Positions 57,239 through 64,000 of a stretch of 64,000 nucleotides of DNA are shown piece after piece (position 1 is the stretch's first letter; the number at the start of each line of letters is the position of its first letter). The stretch lies in NCBI GenBank assembly GCA_964468345.1, contig CAYXVZ010000002.1, positions 62,001 to 126,000 of the forward strand, in the 5' to 3' direction. Under the pieces are notes generated by a model. It ran no database searches. It saw only the letters and a program-made list of their open reading frames with translations, and was not told where the DNA came from. The translations under genes were made by a program, and so were the position numbers. Origin of the DNA: DALYLB01 sp964468345. Its GTDB lineage: Bacteria > Acidobacteriota > Blastocatellia > RBC074.

Positions 57239-58765
57239 TTATCGAAGCGCGATGTTGTCGATCGCCGGCCGGCGATCGGCCCATGGCTTTGCCCGTTCGA
57301 GTTGCCCAGCCAGTCGAAACAAGGTCGATTCGTCCCCGAAACGGCCGGAGAACATGATTCCAACGGGCAATCCATCTTTCGTCCAGTGAAGCGGCATGGA
57401 CATCGATGGCTGTCCGGTAATGTTATAGAGCGCGGTGAAAGGCCCGAATTCCGAAACTTCCTTTGCAAAGCCGGAGAGGCTGGCGGGCGACAGGCTTAAA
57501 ACGCCAAGCGGAACGGGCGGCTTGGCCAGCGTCGGGCTGAGAATCACATCCCAGGACTTCTGAAACTCCGCCATTGTCCGTCCCGCCTGATGCATGGTTG
57601 CGATCGCGCGCGAATACGCGACACTGCTGATTGCTTTTCCCGCGGTCATCTGTGCCCAGGTTACCGGCTCGACATCGTTCTCCGTGACGGGATGCCCGAG
57701 CACTGCGGCGGCATCTTCGAGGACGCGAGCGATCGATACATTGATAACCGTGAGAAAGGCTTCGCGAACTTTTTTGAAATCGACTGGCAGTCGAGCCTCT
57801 TCCACGGCGTGCCCAAGACTGCGGCAAAGCTGCATCGCATCCGCTACGGCTGTGGCGCACTCCGGGTCGATGACATTTCCGGCGGGCGATTCGGTCACGA
57901 CGGTAATTCGCAGCCTGCCGGGCTTGATCGAAACCTCTTTCAAAAACGGTTGCGCGGGAGCCGGCGAAAAGAAGGGGGATCCGGGTTCCGCCCCGAGCGT
58001 GGCATCGAGCAGCGCCGCTGAGTCGCGAACCGAGATCGTGACCACGTGATGATGCGAACAACCGTTCCATCCTTCGAACTGCGAAGGCCCCATCGGCACG
58101 CGGCCCCGCGTGGGCTTCATTCCGAACAGGCCGCAGCAGGAGGCCGGGATGCGAATCGAGCCGCCCCCATCGCTGGCATGCGCCGCCGGGAGGATGCGCG
58201 CCGCGACGGCGGCGGCAGAACCTCCGGAGGAACCGCCGCTGGTTCGGTCCAGATTCCATGGATTCCGCGTCTTTCCGTACAAAACGGATTCGGTCGTCGT
58301 GGTCAATCCGAGTTCGGGCGAATTCGTCTTCCCGAAGATTACTAGGCCTGCCTGTTTGTACCGCTGCGGCAGCGTGCTGTCATAATCGGGGCGATACTCT
58401 TTCCAAACCCGGCTTCCCGATGATGTGATCGTCCCCGCAAGATGCACGCCCAGATCTTTCAACGCGAAAGGCACGCCGCGAAAGGGCCCTGCGGGAAGCC
58501 CCTTTTGAATCTGCTCTTCCGCTCGATCGAAGAAAAGATGGCAGAAGGCGTTCAACCTCGGGTTCAGGGCCTCGACCCGTTTCCGAACTGCATCCAGCAA
58601 TTCCATCGGCGAGATCTGCTTTTTGGCGATGAGTCCTGCCAGCCCCAGGGCATCGTATTTATCGTATTCCGCGGCGAGACCGCTCATTTCCATTTTTGGA
58701 AGAGTGGCCCCTACCCCGGCAACCGCGGTGGTCTTGATCAAATCCCTGCGATTCAGCTTTTTCAT
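57239..58765 (-). CDS. Amidase-signature hydrolase with Tat signal
   Basis: A 508-residue amidase-signature enzyme. The catalytic triad is K103 (PFALKDLG), cis-Ser S179 (SGGSSGGSAAAVAA) and nucleophile S203 (GGGSIRIPASCCGLF). The N-terminus MKKLNRRDLIKTTAVAGVGA is Tat-like, so export is likely. It hydrolyses an amide or related bond; substrate unknown, and the family includes GatA and fatty-acid amide hydrolase relatives. It precedes the nitrilase-fold gene by 27 bp in the same direction and is divergent from the acetyltransferase. Confidence 0.92.
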   Translation of the reverse strand: MKKLNRRDLIKTTAVAGVGATLPKMEMSGLAAEYDKYDALGLAGLIAKKQISPMELLDAVRKRVEALNPRLNAFCHLFFDRAEEQIQKGLPAGPFRGVPFALKDLGVHLAGTITSSGSRVWKEYRPDYDSTLPQRYKQAGLVIFGKTNSPELGLTTTTESVLYGKTRNPWNLDRTSGGSSGGSAAAVAARILPAAHASDGGGSIRIPASCCGLFGMKPTRGRVPMGPSQFEGWNGCSHHHVVTISVRDSAALLDATLGAEPGSPFFSPAPAQPFLKEVSIKPGRLRITVVTESPAGNVIDPECATAVADAMQLCRSLGHAVEEARLPVDFKKVREAFLTVINVSIARVLEDAAAVLGHPVTENDVEPVTWAQMTAGKAISSVAYSRAIATMHQAGRTMAEFQKSWDVILSPTLAKPPVPLGVLSLSPASLSGFAKEVSEFGPFTALYNITGQPSMSMPLHWTKDGLPVGIMFSGRFGDESTLFRLAGQLERAKPWADRRPAIDNIALR

Positions 58766-58863
58766 GTCGTCTCTCCGATTCAGGTTTGTTTCGTGATACC
58801 CTTTGCCTGTTTCGCGAATCTTACCCGATTCCGATGAAAAACCCGATGACAGGACAGGTACAT

Positions 58864-59421
58864 ATGCAAAATCCTGTTTTAGAATCTGCGCGCCTGATTC
58901 TGCGCGAAATCACGATGGATGACCTCGACAATCTGCTGCGGATCTGGGGCGATCCTGAAGCCATGCGTTATTTTCCACACATACTGGACCGCCCGGCCAT
59001 GCAGGAATGGATTATCCGCAACCTGAAACGATATGATCAATACGGCCATGGAGTATGGGCCGTCATCAGCAAAAAAGAGGAGTCCTTTCTCGGAGATTGC
59101 GGACTGGTGATGCAGGATGTGGATGGGACAATGGAACTTGAAGTGGGATATCATTTCATTCCCTCGCATTGGGGCCGCGGATACGCGACCGAAGCAGCGC
59201 GGGCTTGCATGCAATATGCAAAGGATGTGCTTGGCAGCAATCGAATCATCTCGATGATTCGCCCCGAGAACAGTGGTTCGCGCGGCGTCGCGGAACGCAA
59301 CGGCTTGCGAATTGAAAAAGAAATCTTCTGGCGCGGGTATACACATTGTGTATACGCCGCCGATCTGCGGGCCGCCCCTGCAGGCGGAGAAGGATCGCAG
59401 AAACAATTTTCGACTAATTAG
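58864..59421 (+). CDS. GNAT-family N-acetyltransferase (RimJ/RimL-like)
   Basis: A 185-residue acetyltransferase. Start 58864 (MQNPVLESARLILREITMDD) matches the family beginning and has AGGACAGG upstream; three earlier in-frame ATGs (58786, 58834, 58846) lack support. The acetyl-CoA loop is GYHFIPSHWGRGYATEAARA (R/Q-x-x-G-x-G/A type), followed by RIISMIRPENSGSRGVAERN. It acetylates protein N-termini or small amines. It is followed 8 bp later by the malic enzyme. Confidence 0.9.
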   Translation: MQNPVLESARLILREITMDDLDNLLRIWGDPEAMRYFPHILDRPAMQEWIIRNLKRYDQYGHGVWAVISKKEESFLGDCGLVMQDVDGTMELEVGYHFIPSHWGRGYATEAARACMQYAKDVLGSNRIISMIRPENSGSRGVAERNGLRIEKEIFWRGYTHCVYAADLRAAPAGGEGSQKQFSTN

Positions 59422-59429
59422 CTCACTCT

Positions 59430-60857
59430 ATGACACCAAGACCGACAGAAGGCTACAGCATCACACTCAGGCTTCGATTGGCGAACAAACCCGGAACGTT
59501 GGGCAGAGTAACCTCTGCCATCGGCGAAGCGGGCGGCAACATCGGAGCCATCGACATCGTCGAAGCGGGAACCAACCAGCTGGTCCGCGATATCACGATC
59601 TCCGCGGGCAATGATCTGCACGCGCGACAGATCGTCGATGCCGTGCGGGAGTTGCCCGACGCGACGGTGATCAACGTGTCGGATCGCGTCTTCCTGCTTC
59701 ACATCGGCGGAAAAATCGAGGTCAAAAGCAAGATTCCGATTCAGACGCGCGCCGATCTCTCTCGCGCTTATACGCCGGGCGTCGCGCGCGTGAGCCTGGC
59801 GATCGCCGAAGATCCCGCAAAGGTCTTCAACCTGACGATCAAGCGCAACTGCGTGGCGGTCGTGACCGACGGGACCGCGGTGCTGGGACTCGGCGATATC
59901 GGGCCGTCCGCCGCTCTTCCCGTGATGGAAGGCAAGGCGATGCTCTTCAAGGAATTTGCCGGCATCGATGCTTTTCCGATCTGCCTGGCCACAAAGGATC
60001 CGGACGAAATCGTCCGCACCGTGAAAGCGATCTCGCCGGTCTTCGGCGGCATCAACCTCGAAGATATTTCCTCGCCGCGCTGTTTTGAGATCGAGCAACG
60101 ATTGCGGGAGGAACTCGATATTCCCGTTTTTCATGACGATCAACACGGCACGGCCGTCGTCGTGCTCGCGGCTGCGATCAACGCGTTGAAAATCGTTGAA
60201 AAGCAGATGAGCGAAATCAAGGTCGTGGTGACGGGCACCGGCGCCGCCGGCACGGCCTGCGCCAAGATGCTGGTCGCGGCCGGCGTTAAAAATTTGATCG
60301 GCTGCGATATTCATGGCGTGATTCATCGCAACCGATCTGAAGGCATGCACGAGGGCCTGCGGTGGTGGGCCGAAGAAACCAATCCCGACAATCTCACCGG
60401 CAAGCTGATTGATGTGATCGAAGGAGCGGATCTTTTCCTGGGCGTATCGGGACCAGGCGCGTTGCCGGTCGAAGCCCTGCAGAAGATGGCGCGAGATCCC
60501 ATCGTATTCGCCCTGGCCAATCCCACGCCCGAAATCCTGCCCGAAGAGGCAGCGCCGTATGCGAGAGTGATCGCCACGGGCCGGTCCGACTATCCGAACC
60601 AGATCAACAACGTGCTCTGCTTCCCCGGCATTTTTCGGGGCGCTCTCGATTGCCGCGCATCGGAGATCACCGAAGAGATGAAGCTGGCCGCGGCGTACGC
60701 TATCGCTTCCATCATCTCGGACGCGGAGTTGAGCGCGGATTACATCATTCCCTCAGTATTCAATCGCAAAGTGACCCCCGCCGTCGCCGCGGCAGTCGAA
60801 GAAGCTGCCCGCAGAACCGGCATTGCGCGCAGGGATCGCTCCAATCTCGAATCCTGA
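59430..60857 (+). CDS. Malic enzyme with N-terminal ACT domain
   Basis: Oxidatively decarboxylates malate to pyruvate, probably NAD-linked, in the cytoplasm. An N-terminal ACT domain (residues ~8-85; GYSITLRLRLANKPGTLGRV) would bind an amino acid and regulate activity. The malic domain has SRAYTPGVARVSLAIAEDP with catalytic Tyr and Lys, then NAD-domain residues VVVTGTGAAGTACAKML, a Rossmann GxGxxG variant. At 475 residues it is standard for this fused type. It follows the acetyltransferase by 8 bp and precedes HMG-CoA lyase by 15 bp, so all three may be one operon. Confidence 0.93.
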   Translation: MTPRPTEGYSITLRLRLANKPGTLGRVTSAIGEAGGNIGAIDIVEAGTNQLVRDITISAGNDLHARQIVDAVRELPDATVINVSDRVFLLHIGGKIEVKSKIPIQTRADLSRAYTPGVARVSLAIAEDPAKVFNLTIKRNCVAVVTDGTAVLGLGDIGPSAALPVMEGKAMLFKEFAGIDAFPICLATKDPDEIVRTVKAISPVFGGINLEDISSPRCFEIEQRLREELDIPVFHDDQHGTAVVVLAAAINALKIVEKQMSEIKVVVTGTGAAGTACAKMLVAAGVKNLIGCDIHGVIHRNRSEGMHEGLRWWAEETNPDNLTGKLIDVIEGADLFLGVSGPGALPVEALQKMARDPIVFALANPTPEILPEEAAPYARVIATGRSDYPNQINNVLCFPGIFRGALDCRASEITEEMKLAAAYAIASIISDAELSADYIIPSVFNRKVTPAVAAAVEEAARRTGIARRDRSNLES

Positions 60858-60872
60858 GTCTTCACAAGAGTC

Positions 60873-61757
60873 ATGCAAACAAAACTCTCTCTGCCTGCAA
60901 GCGTCACGATCATGGACGTCAGTCCCCGCGATGGCTTGCAGGCAATCGAAACCTTTATTCCCACGGAAAAGAAAATCGAATTGATCGATACGCTCGTTTC
61001 CACGGGGCTGCGCAGAATCGAGGCGGCATCGTTCGTTTCTCCGCAATGGGTGCCGCAAATGGCCGACGCCGAGGCGGTCCTGCAGGCCATCGCGGCCAAG
61101 CACCCCGATATTTACTTTGAGGTCCTCATCCCGAATGAAAAGGGATATGCGCGCGCTCGCGCTACAAAGCTGCTTAAACATGCCGGCTTCGTGATCGGGG
61201 CCACTGAATCGTTCAACACGAAAAATGTGAATATGAGCATCGGCGATTCGCTCTCGCAATTCGCCATGATCGCTCACAACGCCAAAGTCGACGGCGTGCG
61301 CATCCGTGGAACGATCAGCGTCGCATTTGTCTGTCCCTATGAAGGCAGGGTCCCGCGTGAAAAAACCATCGCGCTCGCGGATATGTATTTCCAACTCGGC
61401 GCGGACGAAGTCTGTCTCGCTGATACGATTGGCCGCGCCGCGCCGAATCACGTGTATGACGTCGCTGCAGCTATCAAGGATCGCCATCCGGATAAAGCCC
61501 TGGCGGGACATTTTCACGATACCTTCGGTCATTCCCTGGCGAACATCTTCGCCTCGATGCAGGCGGGCGTGGACATCTTCGATGCCTCCGCCGGCAATCT
61601 GGGCGGCTGCCCTTTTGCCAAGGGCGCGACCGGGAATGTCGCCACCGAACGCGTCGTGCATATGTTATCCGGCATGGGAATCGAAACCGGCATCAACCTG
61701 CAGAAAATGATCGAGGCGGGAAAAACGGCGCGCGCGATTGCTGAAAATCGGGCTTGA
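60873..61757 (+). CDS. Hydroxymethylglutaryl-CoA lyase
   Basis: Cleaves HMG-CoA to acetyl-CoA and acetoacetate in leucine breakdown. It has 294 residues, the usual size. The family N-terminal motif VTIMDVSPRDGLQ and metal-binding HFHDTFG are present. The signature GNLGGCPFAKGATGNVATE contains the catalytic cysteine. No other leucine-catabolism gene is adjacent. It is followed by palindrome J. Confidence 0.94.
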   Translation: MQTKLSLPASVTIMDVSPRDGLQAIETFIPTEKKIELIDTLVSTGLRRIEAASFVSPQWVPQMADAEAVLQAIAAKHPDIYFEVLIPNEKGYARARATKLLKHAGFVIGATESFNTKNVNMSIGDSLSQFAMIAHNAKVDGVRIRGTISVAFVCPYEGRVPREKTIALADMYFQLGADEVCLADTIGRAAPNHVYDVAAAIKDRHPDKALAGHFHDTFGHSLANIFASMQAGVDIFDASAGNLGGCPFAKGATGNVATERVVHMLSGMGIETGINLQKMIEAGKTARAIAENRA

Positions 61758-61786
61758 TGTGAAGAAACGATCGGGAAAACGCATTT

Positions 61787-61874
61787 ACCACGAAGAAACG
61801 AAGGACACGAAGAGAAGAAGGGGGCCCTCTTTTTGCCCTCTTTCTTCTCTTCGTGTCCTTCGTTTCTTCGTGGT
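61787..61874. repeat. CACGAAG palindrome, copy J (33 bp perfect)
   Basis: Arms 61787-61819 and 61842-61874 are perfectly complementary with a 22-nt loop containing a further GGGGG/CCCTC pairing. It lies 29 bp after the lyase stop, near the convergent MFS stop at 61899. Confidence 0.95.
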
Positions 61875-61898
61875 TAGCCCCTTTTCTCTCACCTTGAT

Positions 61899-63164
61899 TT
61901 AATTGCTTTTTCGAGACATCAGTCGATGGACCATGAAAGAAGCGATCAGCGCAAGGCTCGCGGCCAGAATCAATCCGTAAAATGCCTGCGTATAATCTCC
62001 GCCGGCCGCGCGAGCAAGGCGGCCCGTGATGATCGTCCCCAGGCCGCTGCCGATGGTTTCGATGAAGGAAATCGCTCCCATAATCTTTCCGGCATCCTGC
62101 CGGCCGAAACTCCCGACGGCGAGCAGTTGAATCAGCACAAAGGTCCCGCCATAACCGACGCCAAACAGCCCAATAAACACGAGAGCGGTGGTTGCCGTGA
62201 GTTTCAATAAAATCAGGGAGCCGAGAAACATCAGCGAGCAGCACATCACCATCACCAGGGTCTTGCGCAAGCGATCGCTGAGCCAGCCGAAGAAAAACTT
62301 GCCGCCCACGCTCGCGACAAAGGTCAGCGTTTGCGCAAGATTTCCCTGTGACTCTGACAAACCGACGCGCGGCGATTTCAGATACTGAATGAACTGCTGG
62401 CTGTTGGTGAAAATCGCATAAAAAATTGCGGCCGAGCACAATGCCAGCGCCCAGAATCGCAGCGTGCGAACGGCGTCCCCGAAACGCATTCCGGAAAGAT
62501 CTTTCGGCGTCTCGCCATCGTTTGCCTCGCCATCCGGCGCAAGGCCCATTTCATATGGGGTTGCGCGCACAAAAGCCAGAATAACCAGCATCAGCAGCCA
62601 GGCGAATGAACTCAAGATCAGAACCGCGTTCCGCCACCCAACCCGCGGGGTCAGCACCGTTGCAGCCACCGGAACCAGCATGCCGCCAAGACTTGTGCCG
62701 ATTACGACAAAGCCCATTGCGCGGCCGCGCATCCGAGAAAACCAATTTGAAACAAGCACGGTCTGGATCATCAATCCGACAAGACCCAGTGAAAATCCGT
62801 AGAGGACATACGCCGTCATCACATCCCGCGGGGAATCGATCCGCGAATAGGCGAATAGTCCGAGGCCGAGCAATATGCAGCCGAGCGCCATCAGATACCG
62901 AAGGTTGATCCGTCCGATCAACCAGCCAACCGCCAGTGAAAACCCGCCCGCGACCCAAACCATGGCTCCCGCGGCATCTCCGATCACCTGCTGCGCTTCC
63001 GCGGGCCGGACTGCGCCCGCCGCGATCAAATCACGCAGCATGCTGCTCGTAAATGCCGGCAATCCGCCGATCGTCAGGCCGTTTCCGATCATCAATCCCA
63101 TGGTGGCAATCAGAACAATCCACCAGCCGTAAAAGATATTTTCTTTTTGTATTTTTGCTTGCAT
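61899..63164 (-). CDS. MFS transporter (OFA-like)
   Basis: A 421-residue inner-membrane transporter with 12 predicted TM helices. The N-terminus IFYGWWIVLIATMGLMIGNG is characteristic of monocarboxylate/oxalate-formate (OFA) type MFS carriers. The loop 2-3 motif is partly conserved (GWLIGRINLRYLMALG), and a central cytoplasmic loop contains GLAPDGEANDGETPKD. The substrate is likely an organic acid but unproven. It is convergent with HMG-CoA lyase and divergent from RidA, with a 170-bp intergenic region. Confidence 0.9.
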   Translation of the reverse strand: MQAKIQKENIFYGWWIVLIATMGLMIGNGLTIGGLPAFTSSMLRDLIAAGAVRPAEAQQVIGDAAGAMVWVAGGFSLAVGWLIGRINLRYLMALGCILLGLGLFAYSRIDSPRDVMTAYVLYGFSLGLVGLMIQTVLVSNWFSRMRGRAMGFVVIGTSLGGMLVPVAATVLTPRVGWRNAVLILSSFAWLLMLVILAFVRATPYEMGLAPDGEANDGETPKDLSGMRFGDAVRTLRFWALALCSAAIFYAIFTNSQQFIQYLKSPRVGLSESQGNLAQTLTFVASVGGKFFFGWLSDRLRKTLVMVMCCSLMFLGSLILLKLTATTALVFIGLFGVGYGGTFVLIQLLAVGSFGRQDAGKIMGAISFIETIGSGLGTIITGRLARAAGGDYTQAFYGLILAASLALIASFMVHRLMSRKSN

Positions 63165-63335
63165 TGAAAGTAACTGAAGGTCAACTTTCTTGCGGGTTAG
63201 GCTCGATCTGCCCGAAATTTATACTTGCGATTCGCTATTTGTGCGGATACTATAACCGCTGTACGCATCTGGAAACAATGTTATTCTCCTCGATCCCTTC
63301 AGACAAACTCACTGGAATCACAACAACGAATAACT

Positions 63336-63872
63336 ATGAAAACACGGAAAAAGGAATCCGAGATTTCTCGCAGAAAACTCTTGTCCGCTTCAGTCCAGAC
63401 GGCCGCGGTTGCCGCATCAACCGCAATCGCCGCGAATGCTCAGACAGTCTCAAAAGCATCGAAGGGGAAAAAGACCTCGGCGCGGTTCCTCAATCCCGAT
63501 GGGCTGTCGAAGCCCCGTGGGTACACGCACGTCGTCGAAGTAACAAGCGGTCATCCGGTCTATATCTCCGGCCAGCTGGCCCTGGATAAGGATGGCGGCA
63601 TTGTGGGCAAGGGCGATTTTCGCGCACAGGCCGTCCAGGTCTTCGAGAATTTGAAACTTGCGCTTGCCGCAGTCGGCGCGGACTTCTCGCATGTCGTGAA
63701 ATTGAATACCTACATGCTGGATATTGGAAACCTCGAAACCTTCCGAGAGGTTCGCAACCAATACATCAATGCTGAAAATCCCCCCGCAAGCACGCTTGTC
63801 GAAATTCTTCGGCTCGCCCGCCCCGATCTGCAGGTCGAAGTAGAAGCAATTGCCATCGTCCCCGCAAAATAA
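63336..63872 (+). CDS. RidA/YjgF-family protein with Tat-type signal
   Basis: A 178-residue RidA-fold protein. Start 63336 (MKTRKKESEISRRKLLSASV) gives a Tat signal with SRRKLL and a hydrophobic Ala-rich h-region ending NAQT; the longer upstream start is not family-like. The mature part has FLNPDGLSKPRGYTHVVEVT, YISGQLALDKDG, FENLKLALAAVG and LVEILRLARPDLQVEVEAIA. The conserved RidA Arg in R(x)aRPDL-type position is present. RidA is normally cytoplasmic, so export is unusual. It precedes the next Tat gene by 14 bp. Confidence 0.85.
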   Translation: MKTRKKESEISRRKLLSASVQTAAVAASTAIAANAQTVSKASKGKKTSARFLNPDGLSKPRGYTHVVEVTSGHPVYISGQLALDKDGGIVGKGDFRAQAVQVFENLKLALAAVGADFSHVVKLNTYMLDIGNLETFREVRNQYINAENPPASTLVEILRLARPDLQVEVEAIAIVPAK

Positions 63873-63886
63873 GCCTTACATAACAT

Positions 63887-64000
63887 ATGACGGGTCCCGC
63901 AATAAATTCCTCTCGCCGAAATTTCCTGGTCAGTTCCTCCGCCTGCGCAATGCTCGCGCCGATCTTTCGACGCGACTTGGCGGAATGGGTTCCCGCTGAA
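63887..64000 (+). CDS. Tat-exported protein, N-terminal fragment cut by window end
   Basis: Thirty-eight codons are visible from ATG 63887. They include a Tat-type signal, SSRRNFLVSSSACAMLAPIF, and then RRDLAEWVPAE. The protein continues past the window, so no family can be assigned. It follows the RidA-like gene by 14 bp and is probably in the same operon. Confidence 0.7.
   Translation, partial: MTGPAINSSRRNFLVSSSACAMLAPIFRRDLAEWVPAE

Overview
The window reads as bacterial chromosome from an Acidobacteriota-type organism, with Blastocatellia-like flavour. The support is: a secreted protein with the C-terminal domain known as TIGR03437, which is abundant in Acidobacteria; a DUF1549/DUF1553 plus DUF1501 gene pair; an acidobacterial-style DUF5117/DUF4953 metalloprotease; MacA/MacB-like exporters coupled to a sigma-54 two-component system; and many very large secreted beta-propeller proteins. 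There is no plasmid, phage, IS element, tRNA, rRNA or CRISPR array that I can see. This lineage call is inference from gene content, not from a marker gene comparison.

Layout. 1-1836: 3'-truncated aconitase (minus). 2.2-6.0 kb: giant secreted propeller protein. 6.3-12.6 kb: small protein, secreted metalloprotease, acyl-CoA ligase, serine beta-lactamase-like protein. 13.0-16.8 kb: HlyD-type adaptor and two FtsX/MacB-type permeases, with no ATPase beside them. 17.0-22.4 kb: DoxX-like protein, Gfo/Idh/MocA oxidoreductase, BNR-repeat secreted protein. 22.4-24.2 kb: aroA-aroK (minus). 24.5-25.3 kb: anti-sigma kinase and STAS antagonist. 25.3-27.5 kb (minus): four overlapping genes around a ferric-reductase-like membrane protein fused to a Rieske domain. 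27.8-33.7 kb (minus): secreted helical protein, then a gyrA / TPR lipoprotein / Hfq-like gene chain. 34.1-39.0 kb: secreted and periplasmic proteins, including a TlpA-like thioredoxin. 39.2-46.7 kb: complete MacA-ATPase-permease-permease exporter followed by a sigma-54 activator and a histidine kinase. 46.8-47.7 kb: class II aldolase (minus). 48.2-51.7 kb: DUF1549 cytochrome-like protein and DUF1501 protein. 51.8-58.8 kb (minus): oxidoreductase, SdrD-B-like secreted protein, and an amidase / nitrilase-fold pair. 58.9-64.0 kb: acetyltransferase, ACT-malic enzyme, HMG-CoA lyase, MFS transporter (minus), Tat-exported RidA-like protein and the start of another Tat substrate.

The most striking non-coding signal is a set of long, nearly perfect palindromes lying just 3' of stop codons. 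The main family (built from CACGAAG-like units) has ten copies in 64 kb. The arm sequence varies from copy to copy, but the two arms within a copy still match, which looks like selection for a hairpin or continual arm correction. At least three other palindrome families occupy the same kind of position. One is a 48-bp perfect stem that exactly fills the gap between two convergent stop codons.

Other points of interest are an Hfq/Sm-like protein with a Lys/Gly-rich tail in the gyrA operon, a nitrilase-fold protein that has lost two of three catalytic residues, a Rieske/ferric-reductase operon with a Cys-motif partner, and an operator-like palindrome over a candidate promoter of the anti-sigma operon.
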